A DNA stretch of 64,000 nt from Augochlora pura. Its lineage: Eukaryota > Arthropoda > Insecta > Hymenoptera > Halictidae. The notes below the pieces were generated by a model. It searched no databases. It worked only from the letters and a program-made list of their open reading frames with translations, and was not told the DNA's origin. Positions 49,637 to 61,699 of this stretch are shown one piece after another. Numbering within the stretch: the stretch's first letter is position 1; every line of letters starts with the position of its first letter. Where the stretch lies: the NCBI RefSeq assembly GCF_028453695.1, contig NC_135772.1, positions 14,632,001-14,696,000 of the forward strand, in the 5' to 3' direction. A program made the translations under genes and the position numbers.

Positions 49637-49786
49637 ATGCCCGGCCTACGCGACACTTTGCAACAGCGTCGCCGTCTTAGTAGTATCAGACGCGACGAGT
49701 CAGACAACGGCAGTCTGACAAGTCGTGCGAAACCGGCGCCAGCAACGAATTCCGTTCACCGGCACGGAGAATTATATTTGTTGTGA
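49637..49786 (+). CDS. possible 49-residue coding frame, unrecognised
   Basis: ATG at 49637 has A at -3. The frame ends at TGA 49784-49786. It is the tail of a longer open frame that starts at 49388 and includes a fair acceptor (TTTATTGTAG near 49501). The short protein is hydrophilic, with clustered Arg and Ser (RRRLSSIRR-type, resembling basophilic kinase sites). No known family is recognised. A decent donor is lacking, so it would be a last exon or a micro-protein, or chance. Confidence 0.18.
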   Translation: MPGLRDTLQQRRRLSSIRRDESDNGSLTSRAKPAPATNSVHRHGELYLL

Positions 49787-52700
49787 TCGATAGTTCAGAC
49801 CCCGTTCGCGCGCCGAGTGTCGGCCGTCCGACTATACTGTCCCCGGATGGTGTATTCATCAGAAACGAGCGGCCACCGCATATTTTTCAGCTGTTAATCA
49901 TTCCCGGACCGTCTCGGCTCGCCGCAGTCCGAGAAACTTCTTGCGCATTTTGACAGGTTCCGTTGATCGCCGATTGCGACCAGAAAATTAATTGCTCACC
50001 CGTCTATACCATTTCACTTCAACTATTGATAATCACTTGCTTTTTCGCGGATACGATTATTAGAAATTGTTTTCAATTAAAAATGAATTTTATGGCCAAG
50101 GATTAGCGACAAATAATTCCGTCTTACAAATTTGATCAGCACTTGAGTAGCCGAGCTCGTTTCTCTATCTCATTTAATAATGTAATTGATTCACTGTTCG
50201 AATATTTTATTCACTGCTACGCCCACTTACATCCAAGATAAAAATGTTCGGTGCTGTAATAATTTTAGTTTTTAGTAAGTTGTACTTATAGAGTGATAAC
50301 GTGATATTGAATGAAATATAATAACGCAAAAAGCTTTTGAAAAATAGCGAGCTTGATCGGAAGTCTCGAATTTCGAGGATCGATCGCGATTACGCGCGAC
50401 GAAAGGGCTCGCACGGAATTAATCGGCGGGAGTCGTAGCGAGCTGCACCCTTCCGGGCGCACGAGAAAACTGTCGAGCCCTTCTTCGATAATTCTTCCGA
50501 CTCGTAAGGGACCTTTGACCTATAATCAGCGAACGTGTCGAACAATACGGGCCAGCTGTCACTGTCCCCGTCTCTGTCGCTGTCTGTCGCGCGTTATCAA
50601 CATCTGCCTCGTAAAGCAGAGACCGATCCCGGCCTGTGTGTGTGCGTGTGCGTGCACGCGTACATACACAGGGGCGCGCGCGCGCGCGGCCGCGTAAACA
50701 ACGGCGAACCCGGCATAATCTACGACAGATTCGGATTCCGAGTTTCACGCTTATCGGCCGGCACTACTTCCAATATTTGTTCCCGGCCGAAAGGCAGCCC
50801 GAGTGACTTTTATCAAAATCCATGTACGCACTATCGACGAGAGAATGGGCTGCCATGCTTCCCTCGCACAAAGAACGGGTTCCTCCGCGTCTGCGATCCC
50901 GGGGTTGTTAACCGCGTGACAGACGCCTCGATTCAATGAAGAAATCTTGCCGGGGAAAGGAATCCGGGGATCCCCTCTCTGTTTACATATTTTCGAAACG
51001 AAAGGAACGACCGTGTCAGTTTTGTACTAAATTTTTTATCATTTATCAATCTTTGAAAAATATCTGTGCGGAAGGTTTTATGAAATGGTAGTAGTACTCT
51101 GGGAAATAGTTTGATCAATGATAAATTCATTTTAGAAATATCGATTTTACAATTTTTATAATTTGTTCCTGAAACATTGTGACAAATATTTCAAGGGATT
51201 ACTCGATATCCATTTACTTTTCTCACATTCTACATTAATTGAATTAACTAGCGTATAAATCTGCCAAATAAATGTTATGAATTCTAACACCGTGTGTTGG
51301 TAAAGAAATTATTACTTTCGTCTTTTCGAATGACGTTTATCCATCAAGTATTTCGAGTAGTTAAACGTCGTCGGTTTTAAACGGCGCTTGTTGCTCAGTG
51401 AACTATATCTTCTTCGGCATAGTCGTTAATGTGATTAACTCTGTACTGAACTTTCTGGTCGTGATAAAGATTACAACGCTCGTTACTTGTTGCATCGGAA
51501 AAGGTTCCGTTTTGCGCGCTTTTAATAATGTGTCGCGGAATTTCCTGTTCTGACAAAATCGATCGTTGCGAACATTGATTAAAAACTTGTGCAACTTTCT
51601 CGTAATAGTAAATAAGAGATTTTTTATACAAAACTATGAGAAAACTACAAAAGTTCATGTATTTATAACTAGACTGCAGATTTTGATGAAAAATACAATT
51701 TTCGGGGCATAACTTTTAACGATCGGAGTTTCACGAACGATTTGAATATTTTCACTCCAGGAGCATTGTTAAAATTTACGAAAGCGTGAATTTTATTATT
51801 ACTTGCGCTTCATATAAATGTATAAAATTCCAGAGTCTGTAACACATAAAAGTTGCTAAAACTTCGATAGAAACGTAATTTTTAGTCTTTTCATTAATGG
51901 TGAGGTTGAATTTGTTTCCAGTAATATATTTTCTTATTTCACGTTTTTATACGTCTACGGTTTTATTCAAAAAGAATGTCCATTCACTAAATACAAATGG
52001 TAGGAAAGAACAAAGTACGATCATTTCCGAAATAAGGTCTAAAACTCGTTCGAGCGTGGATGCCCGGAATTAACCTTCGCGTTTCCCATCGGCCGCTGTC
52101 TTACCTCTCCGGTTCTGCGTCGGTTCTTAATTAATTCCCCGAAAACTAATTTGCGAAAGGGATCACGTCAAATCTCTGTTCCGCGAAGTAGCGGGAAGTT
52201 TTTCGCCGGGGCACGGTATCGGAGGTTTAAAAGCAGACGAGTATAATAGAATACATCGCGTAATGAAATCTCAGGATCCCGAATCCCATGGGTTCGCGAC
52301 GTGTTTCTCAAAGTTCTCGTTCACTTTGCCGCTGGAACTTGAGGCTGCCGCGCCTCGGTGATATTTCCGCCGTGTTCCGAGGTGTGTCAAATGAAAAGTA
52401 ACTCGCGATGACACTTTGTATTTTATGGGGGCTCAGTCTTCGGGAGATCCGGTTGACATTTATGGAAACACGCCACATCCAGACATTCGGAGAAAACTGC
52501 CAAGAGTGCCAATTTTGCAATTACAATGTCTATAATCTTTAATATAATCGTCAGAAAATATTTAATATTATTGTCAAAAATCTCTGTTAATTTTTACTAT
52601 TTTATTCTTTGCGATTGTTGATTTTACGTAATTAAAGCTGAAAGTAACAATACATATAGTCTGCGAGCCCAGTTTGATAAATTCCGAGTCATAATTATTC

Positions 52701-53940
52701 TTAAAAATAGCATTAATTAATAATATAACATTTTTTAATAACTCGGTTTGTCTGAAAAGCATTATCATTTAATCAATATCGCCGTAAATGAATTAATTTA
52801 ATTCCTTTAACAAGCAACTCGATAAAATGATTAATTTTCTTTATCATCAGCTATATTACATATTTGGTGAATTATTTTCCGAGGCCGTGCAAACAAACAG
52901 AAAACGAAATATTAAGTTCGTCGTAAAATCCAGCCTTCCGATTTTTAATGCGAAATTATGTAGCCGATGTCGCGAACGGCGCGGAGGGGCGCGAGGATCG
53001 AACGATTAGGCGAGCTTCCAAACGCGGCGCGTTGCATCGGCACGCCGCAAGCTTTCAAAATTGCTATTGTCGGGTTATATCTTGGCAAGTGTTGGGTACA
53101 ACGACTGCTAAGCATTCCCAAATGGCGGCCGTTGTCAGGATTTGCTAAGTTTTGGACTACCGTGACGTATCTTAACGTATCCTCGTCATCGTCGTAGTAA
53201 ACACTGCGCGACGCTAGCCGAAAGTTTCGCCGGGTTCATGATCGTCGAGCCTAATCTCCTGGGACATAAAGAAGTCGCGTCCTGGGCGGCATACGAATCA
53301 ACCAGTCTCGGGGAAGTCGGCTTTTGTTCCAAGCATAGCGTGCTCCGTCAATTCCGCGAACCATTAACGAAATAAATAAAATAAATCGTCGTTCAAATCG
53401 CGAAATAGTAATATCGAATATATCGTTCAATATTCTCTGCTCAGATTGTTTCCAGCAGCAAACTACATCGACAAATTATCTTGCTATGATTCTTCGCGGT
53501 TGTACGCCTATGCGGTAAGTAAAACCTTTTGTTCGAAACAGAGAAAAGTAACTGCAAATTATCGCCTAGAAATACTTACCGAAATAATAGTGTTCTTATG
53601 AAATTCACTTCTCATTTTCTAAGACCAAAAGCAGATAAAACGGCTCGAAAATTGTGTTCAGTGTTTGGTCATTTGGTGCGCGGGTTGTAGATGCTATTTC
53701 GAAATGTTGCGCAGAATCATAAAAGAGGGAAACAATAAACCCGCGGACTTGAATCCTTTCAACAGTATTCGGCAACAGATCGCGTAACATCGATGCGCAA
53801 AATTGTATGAGAATTTCTATGGATTCGGCTGCTTTTTTTCATACCGAATGGACAGCGAAACAATTTTTCTCGAAAATAATATTCTATGGGCAATCTGATA
53901 TTTAGCTCAGTATAAAAATAATTATTCGATCGATTCCTCA
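49787..53940. other. spacer with a CpG- and TG-rich patch at 50.34-50.96 kb
   Basis: The patch carries a TGTGTGCGTGTGCGTG run (about 50636-50655) and a CG-dinucleotide run (50675-50690). The rest, 51.0-53.9 kb, is AT-rich apart from a GC-richer stretch at 52.9-53.3 kb. No gene supported. Confidence 0.45.
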
Positions 53941-53985
53941 CGGTCGTGGTTTTTCGGTGTTCCCCGGGGGAAAGGAGCACGGGGG

Positions 53986-54003
53986 CCCCCCCCCCCCCCC
54001 CCC
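53986..54003. repeat. C18 homopolymer preceded by G5
   Basis: GGGGG at 53981-53985 runs directly into eighteen C, so the junction can fold back on itself. Confidence 0.85.
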
Positions 54004-54525
54004 GTTCGCCGCGCGACTAACTGATAAATTCTTTCGTCGCCGCCGATTTTCACCGTTCGCCTCGGCGCGCGGCTTACACCCAATTTTCGTCGGTGCTTTC
54101 GCTGCCGCCCACACCACCGTTTCCTGTTTCTCCATGCGACCAGCCAACCAGCGACGTTAGGGCGAAGCTCTTACGGCACAATGAGTATGCAAATAGGCCA
54201 GCATTCGGCTACATTTGTTTCAACGAGCTTAGGAGCGCGAGGCGCGCGCGCTGCTCCTTCGCGGAGGGTCGTAAAAGTTTACCGCGCCGCCTCAAATCTT
54301 TCAAAAACAAGGGGAGCTGCCCTTTGCACTCCACCACTTTTTATTGTCTCGATTTCATTTTCACGGCTACGGCTACGCGGGGAATCGTGTTCAAGGGAAT
54401 GCGACGAACGATCGTCACCGTCCTATTATTTCGTCAACTCCCGTAGCATTTTCATTCACTCGCTGGTAATTTTTCGTAAACGAGGAACAATAGCGTTTTC
54501 CCGTGAAAACTACGAGTATCCGGCT
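54004..54525. other. GC-richer spacer
   Basis: Overlapping frames at 54093-54446 and 54181-54543 have no motif. Nothing else is seen. Confidence 0.4.
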
Positions 54526-55270
54526 AGTGGAGGAAATCGATAGAATAGCGGACGATTTTTTTCTACTTATTTTTATCTATTCCCCGTTGTGAAACGTCCT
54601 TAAAAGGTGACGCGTGTTTTTTCTGCTCTTACACGTTTTAAGAACAACATTGTTCTGGGGTTTTCGCGCGACGTGTGTATTTTATATAGGAAACATATTT
54701 GTATTAATTTTTTCGAATTTTATGTAGCACTGAAAGCTGTTGAGTTTTTATTCGAAGCACCATTTAAGCAAGAAACAACGAATATACATATTATATATAT
54801 ATATATGTAGTTATTATTACCGGATGATTAAGGCGAAGAGAATAAGAATTGTTAGTGGGGGAAATCGATAAAAGAAGCGGGCAATTTTTTATACTTATTT
54901 TTATTGATTCTCCGGGATAAAACGTCCTTTAAAGGTGACGCGTGTTTTTTCTTCCCTTAGACGTTTTAAGAACAACATTGTTCTCAGTTCTCGCTCACTG
55001 TATGCATTTTATATAAAAAAACATTCGTCCATTAATTTTTCTTGGATTTTACGTAGTAGAGAAAGCTTTTGAATATTTACGTAAAACCTTATGTAAGTAA
55101 CTAATAAAGAATGCATATAGTTATTATTATCAGAAGGTTAAGAATTTTTATAGAGTCGAAAGTGGCAAGTTTATTCTTATTTTTTATCGATTCTCGATTC
55201 AAAACGTTCCTTAAAAGATCAACGTGTATTTTTTATCTTTCTGTACCTATTAAGAACTACAGTGAGGTTA
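54526..55270. repeat. threefold tandem repeat of about 0.3 kb
   Basis: Copy 1 starts near 54526, copy 2 at 54854 (offset 328) and copy 3 near 55154 (offset about 283). Shared landmarks are GTGGAGG/GTGGGGG-AAATCGATA, ACGTCCTTAAAAGGTGACG, TTTTAAGAACAACATTGTTC and GTAGTTATTATTA or ATAGTTATTATTA. Copies 1 and 2 agree closely, while copy 3 is degraded and loses similarity after about 55265. A TA run sits in copy 1 (54791-54806). Confidence 0.8.
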
Positions 55271-58191
55271 GAAACGATTAGAATAAAGAATATAATGATT
55301 TTTCATACACTATAAAACTATTGAAAACTATTTTAAGTAGGAAATATTCCTTCAATTTACTAATTTTTTTAATTTCATGTAAAAATGATTGAAAATTAAA
55401 AATCATTGAATTTTTATTCTGCCGTGTTAACGTTACAAGTGGAGTTTAATTGACGAGGTAAATATAGTTTTGCCGATACAATTCAGTGTAAAAATAATAT
55501 TCTTTCGGAGTTACTAGAATGTACGGTGAAATGATGGAAACCCCACTAGATGTCGCTGATAACCATACCCGGTACTTTGCAGACCATTAGCTCAGCAATC
55601 TAAATGAAAAGTAACAGTTCCCAATTAGTGCTAACATTACACGGTAAACGATATTCCGAATAATTATTTAGCGAAATTTACTTTATACATTGATTTTCGC
55701 TTAGCCGTAATTAATGATGGAACAGAACTATTTTGTAAATCTATCGATAGGAATCGATGGATTGGCTTTACATTATAACTCTTTCCCGCGTTCCTTTAAA
55801 CGATCCACTAAATATCATAGAAAATTTATATATTGAAAATATTCGGTGACCAATACCTCGCAAGCTTTTTTTCCTATTCGTTGTCTATTTCTGTTGTACT
55901 ATTCGACACGTGTCGTCGTCTCGCGCGCGACCACACGCGCACGGAAATACAGTCGATCAAAAAAATCAAATTAAGACAAGCAAATTAGAGTTTTGTTCGC
56001 GAAGCTCGCCGGTCTTTTTGGCCGCGGGTGGATTCCCGCGCGCTTCTTTAATCATCCTTCCGTGGATTACGAAAAACACGGGCGAGCACGCGGCAGGGCC
56101 GCCGATCGAACGCGTTGAACTCTTTGCAATTAATAATATCGGTAATTGGTGTACACATGTCGCGGCCGGTGAACTTCAAAGGTCATCGGCTGGCAGCCAG
56201 TTTAATTAACGCAATCAAATGAAAATATTCATGTGACGGTCGGCGTGTGCGCGCGCGAGAGTACGTGCACGGGCAGAGTCGGTCGATCACCGCCACCTCC
56301 GCCACCCGCGAACTCATTATGCAAAAGTTCGTTGCATTCCCGTAATTTCAATATTCGTTCAATCCCCGAAAGGCTCCGGTCCAGTTAAATCGCGGCATTG
56401 ACCCAGATCCAGCGATTTTGAGTCCGGGGCCGCGTCATCCGTATTCTTCTGCCGAAACCACCGCGAGCTGTCCCATAATTAAATTGCGTTTAGCATGGGG
56501 TCATTGCGCTTCACGGCCAAGCGTTTCACTTTGACACGTTAACGTCTGCTGCACGCGAAGAGATACGGATTTTAAACTCCCCGCGTGGTTGAAAATGTCA
56601 AAACTTTGATGTTCCGAGCATTTAAGGGCGCGTCGCTTCAAATGGTGAAATAAGTAAAACGAAATTTTTGGAATATATGATAAGGTAGCAATTGAAAGAC
56701 AAAATATCGTCGGAGAACTATATTTGATATTTTTTGCGAAGGTGGCAAATTCACTGCAGTAGATATTAAGGCAAATTCACTGCAGTAGATATTAAGGCAA
56801 ATTCACGGCACAAGTGCAAGAATAACAAATTTTTAAAATATTTTGCAATGATTAAAATATTTATATTTTACTCTTCACTTCGCTATCGAAAGGTAACATA
56901 AAAGCCTGACATTGTACCTAACTATAATTTGCCAGTTTATGGGGTCGATTAATACCAGAAATACCATCGTATCTTGTTTTACGATTACTCGTACCATAAA
57001 TGTGCTTTTACTGATCATTAACTCATCAGTGCACGGACATAATTCAATTTGATACCTAATCTTGCTAACAAGAATTTATGCGAGTCGTCATGAAATTTTG
57101 CAAAGTTAAAACAATGCCGATTTTGTAACCAGTTATACACTAAAAGATTGAACTAAAGGAGGCAAAAATTGCATGAAAAGTCCAATAAATCCTTTTCCAC
57201 GATCGTAGTAAGACGTTAAAATTAATAATTCGAAATGGTAGTAACCTCTTGCTCTTGAAAATGTGAACATTTACGTAGATAAAATTCAAGACGGACAAAA
57301 TTGTAAAAGTTACTTTATCGTGGATAGTATAACACAGGGAAGTATACAGAAAGTTACATTAAATTATGTTACACCACTCGGTTGTAAAATCATGAGGAAA
57401 AATGGTAGCACGGCGTGGACGAAAAAAAAAAGAATGAGAGTACGCTCGAGTCAAAAATCCGGAAGATGGGATTGAGGGCGGTGATCGAATCATTTTTTTT
57501 TTGTTCGCTAACCTCTCCCGGCCGCGTTCGCTCTCTAATTGTCTCTGAAGAGCGTTCCATGTTTTCCTTTGATAACGATGCTGTTTATCACACGCAATTG
57601 CCTCCGCCGCGTACGATCTAACGCCAGATATTACCGTCCCGGAAGTCGCGCAGCTTTCTGCTGCTGGCACAACGGCAATTGGTGTCCTTCATCACCCCTT
57701 GCAATTGTCTCGAGGATGCGAACGGATTTTCGCACGGTAATTGCGAATCGACGTGTCGCGTTAATGCGTCATAGTCACGTCACGCATCTAGCGGTGGTTC
57801 GCTTGCTGTCTGATGCTAAAGCGCGCGGTCTTCTAGAGGCGTGGGAACACGTGTCATTGGGAACGACCTTCGACCTAACGAAAAAAGACGAACGACCGCG
57901 TAACGCGCGCGGTCGACTTATAAACATATTTACGTCAAGACTGTGTTTTAATAATAACGCGGGCACACGGTGGTTCCGCGTTATTGGGCTACGTTTGACG
58001 CAAGACATTATCTTCGGTAAAATTAACTTTCGACGACAACGAAATCGACGCACCTATTGTTAGACGAGGCTATTTTTAACGCTCGTCTGGCTTTGCAGAC
58101 TTACCTTATATTTTCTTGCCTGCGATCGAATTGTTACTACGTACAGCAAAGTTTCTGTAATTATTTCTCAGTGTTAGACAAAAATGGACAA
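55271..58191. other. spacer
   Basis: AT-rich except 55.9-56.6 and 57.4-58.1 kb. Contains the 26-bp repeat at 56744-56808. A 115-codon frame from ATG 57716 to 58063 has no recognisable motif. Confidence 0.45.
56744..56808. repeat. 26-bp tandem repeat, 2.5 units
   Basis: GGCAAATTCACTGCAGTAG units start at 56744 and 56770 and a partial one at 56796. The first two are identical. Confidence 0.85.
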
Positions 58192-58291
58192 TTTGGGAAG
58201 AGGAGATACGATTCGTTTGTATAGTTCTTGACAATTGGCGGATGCCAAATCGAGCCGTGTGGCTCGAATGATCGTATCTCCACTTTCCGAA
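58192..58291. ncRNA. candidate long hairpin (small-RNA precursor-like)
   Basis: Bases 58192-58215 pair with 58265-58291. The core GGAGATACGAT (58202-58212) matches ATCGTATCTCC (58271-58281) perfectly. It extends outwards by ten positions with two wobbles and one mismatch, and inwards by three pairs past a 3-base bulge. About 24 positions pair in all. The roughly 49-base interior can form a second small hairpin (TCGAGCC/GGCTCGA, 58250-58267). Length and pairing resemble a pre-miRNA, but I recognise no known mature miRNA in either arm. Confidence 0.35.
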
Positions 58292-61200
58292 AAGTTTATG
58301 ATTGTTTACAAGGTGAGGGACAATTATAGAGAATATTAATAATTATAGTATTTCATTTCTGGGAATTCTTTTCGAATTTTGTAACTTTACACGAAAATCA
58401 TCTCGCATTATTTAGAAGAAATTTGCATTAATTAACATTGTGATTCAAAGTAAATTCGAGAAAAAATTCTCTTCCCCTGAGTGGAGTGTAAAATATTACA
58501 GAGAGGTCGAAGAGCAGGTGTCACGGTTGTCGCTAATCAATAAAAATAGTTTTTTTATTTAGCCTCCGTGGTAGAATTCTGATTTTATTGATACAAACTG
58601 TACTAGTATCGTTTTTCACAAATACACTTCGCAACGGAATGCATTTATGAAATATTTTACTCCGCGCTGCACAATAAAATAGGTAATACAGTAACATTGA
58701 ATAAAACTTTCGCGCAACTTCAATTCTGTACAATTTTTTGATCACGTAAACAGGTAACGAACAATCGCAATCTGCAACCTGCTGCTCGCTGTTCTTCTTC
58801 TCGATAATAAAAAAAAATGTTTGGTATTGAAAAACATCTAGTTAACTAGTTAACAAATTATTCGATAATTTAAACGGCCACAACATTGATTTTTGCAGCG
58901 AAGCGTAAAAGAATTAAATGAAATGTCCGATTTTAAAGAAATGCAGTTTTCGATAGAAACAATTGAGGTACCAAACAGCGTATATTGTCAAAAAAAAACA
59001 AAACGCGTTTTTATCTTGAGCAATATGTTAAAATCAAATTATTTTAAACGATATCCACAAAGAATGACTCGAGCATCCTTAAGATCTAAAAATTGGAGCA
59101 ACAGTCTGCTGTGTTCTCATCAATATTTAAGCCTTCGATATAAGTCTAGGCAAATAAACATAATGCATTCGAAAAAATGTTTAGAAAACAATTAGAAATC
59201 TGTGATGAAAATGGCGTGACAGGGGGTTAAACGACGTAGTCATCTCGAACATTGGCTCTCGCAACGCGAACCAGCGAAAAGAATGTAAACCAGTTGGCGA
59301 CCTATTAACAGCGTTCCTCGTCAGCCTATTTATTAAAAAGCGATCGCTTTGAAGTCGCGCCGACAAGGCAGGAAGGAGCATTTCCGTATCGCGGATAAGT
59401 GCGACGCGGCCGCTCGCGCGGCGCTCCGTCCGTGGATACGCACGTATTGACACTCGTGCGGTGTGCGGTAACTTACGATACGTCAACACACACATGTGCA
59501 CGGTTCGTTGGTGGAATTCGCCTATCGGGGTGTGTCGGCTCCGGTGCGTGTGGCTGTGTGTTTGTTGTCTACACGCGGGGAGGCTAAGAGACACGAGGAT
59601 CACGCTCTCTCTCTCTCTCTCTCTCTCTCCCTCTCTCTCTCGGGGGTAGTGGCGGAAAGAAAGGCAACCGCCGCCGCTGCCATACCCACGGAGACGCATA
59701 CTAATTAAAGGACATCATTGTCTGGCCCGTTGTGCGAAGACATGCTAATTACATTTTTCGAAGGATAAGTCTCTCTTTTCGCTCCATAGACTTGGGCCAT
59801 GAATGAAGCGCGAATCTCGCGCCCGCTTTCTTTTCCTCGAATGAAAAGGATTTCTCTCTGTTCCTCTCTTCTCTGAATCGACGTGTACCAGGGCTCGTAC
59901 ATCCACGGTCCGACCCCACCTTACTCTCCCCATTGTGTCGCCGACGCACGTGAGACGGTCTCTTTAAAAGAAACGAGAGGAAAAAAAACTGCTCTCTCTC
60001 GCTCGCGTCCTCTTTCTTTCTTCCTCCTTTATCTCCGCTCTCATTCTTTCTCGAGGATCGCGCGTTTCAGCTTCTTTTCCCGCTCGCTCGTGTGTCGCGA
60101 CAGCGACGAAAAACGGCGGCGCTTTATTGGTGATCGAGGCACGGCAATTGGCTGATTTTATCGAGTCTTTGTACGGCCGACAATCAGTCCGGTCTCGCCC
60201 GACCGTTTGTTATAATGTTGCGCAAATATTTGCGGATTCCAGTGAAGGCTACGCGGCATATAATGTGTATCGCGCTTGTATATACGGATCGCACAATGAC
60301 CGTTGACGAAGGTGGCACGATTTAATAGAAATTACTTGAAATTGATTAAAATTACCGTAAACGACCTGTTAAATTCGATTTATGCGTCCGACGATAAAAT
60401 CGGTATTATTATGAGTCCCGTTCCGGCCGCTCTTGACTTTGTCTCTCGATGAGCTAGCCGGCCGCCGACAGTACCGCAGATTTTTGTAACGCGACGCGAA
60501 TATAGAGCATGCTGTTGCGAAACTATGCCGGAAAGACTGGGCGTGCTTTTCTAAACGGTTTCCTCTATTTTGTAGATTAACGAATGACGCCATAGCTGAC
60601 AGTCGGTCGGTGCGCAAATAAAAGGACAAAAAAGGTAAGTTGAAGATCAATTCTATGGTAGAATCGTTTAGATGATGTTCCGTGAATGCGCACCTTGATC
60701 ATTGACATTTTCATGCTGATCAAAATTATATGCCGATACAAATTTTTACTTATTAACAATACTTTTACAATACAAATCTAATTGTGAAGATCGTTGAACG
60801 CCTGTGTACATTAACTAACGCGAATCTTTTAACAATATCAAGGTGTGTTTCACTTTCATTGTTAGTCCAAGTAGTTGCACGAAATTGGTAACACTCAGTT
60901 ACATAAATTTTAACTGTATAGAGTGAAGTTTACGGTCAATGTTCCGTAAAAATGCAAGAAAATTGTTCAACGAACTTAATAGAGTAGCCTTCATAAAATA
61001 ACCACGGTTACGTAATACTATTATTTCAGCGTGGGCACCTATATTGTATCGTCTGAGAAGTTTTTAATATAATTATAGATTTTTATCCTTGCAATAACAA
61101 ACTTTACAATATCGATGACATCGAGCACGAGCATATAGATTGCAAAAGAAATATTTTTATTGTCCACTATCAACTTAAACTATCTAAATTATTAAATTCA

Positions 61201-61556
61201 CACTATTAAAAATCGTAACTTAAATTTCTATTAAAAATCAATTAAAATTTTTGATGTACGATCTGTTACGAGTTTCATTCATTTATTAATAGTTCTCAAT
61301 AGATTAAGTGCAGACTCTGCAAATATAACAAGAATCCAGGACTATCACTGTAACATTGCTTCTTGTAATGGACAAAGAAAATGATTGTTTTGCGTAAAGC
61401 AATAATTAAAAGAATAATTCAAGATTCAAAAATGCAATCTGGACGTGGACATTTTTATAAACCAGCGCAACCGATGTAGTTGTTAAATAAACAAGTCTCT
61501 GCAACTGCAGATCAGAAATTCCGATTTAAAAGGAAGAGTATCTTCCGTACAATCGA
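58292..61556. other. spacer
   Basis: AT-rich apart from 59.2-60.2 kb, which is CpG and CT rich. No gene supported. Confidence 0.45.
59605..59641. repeat. (CT)n microsatellite
   Basis: CT run with a single CCC interruption. Confidence 0.9.
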
Positions 61557-61642
61557 GCACGTCAGGCGATTGTCTTACATCGACCATCCGTAAAATATAG
61601 CACGTCAGACGATCGTCTTGCATCGACCATCCGCAGATTCGA
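61557..61642. repeat. 43-bp tandem duplication
   Basis: GCACGTCAGGCGATTGTCTT at 61557 recurs at 61600 as GCACGTCAGACGATCGTCTT. Both are followed by a (A/G)CATCGACCATCCG segment. The minus-strand frame stays open through both, but it shows no domain. Confidence 0.8.
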
Positions 61643-61699
61643 TTAAAGACCGGCCGAAGAGTTCCTTGCCCCCCAGGGCGCCGGCTCCCCGGCAAAGGT

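Noticed and set aside
57716..58063. 115-codon frame
   Set aside because: No motif, and its length is expected by chance at this GC.
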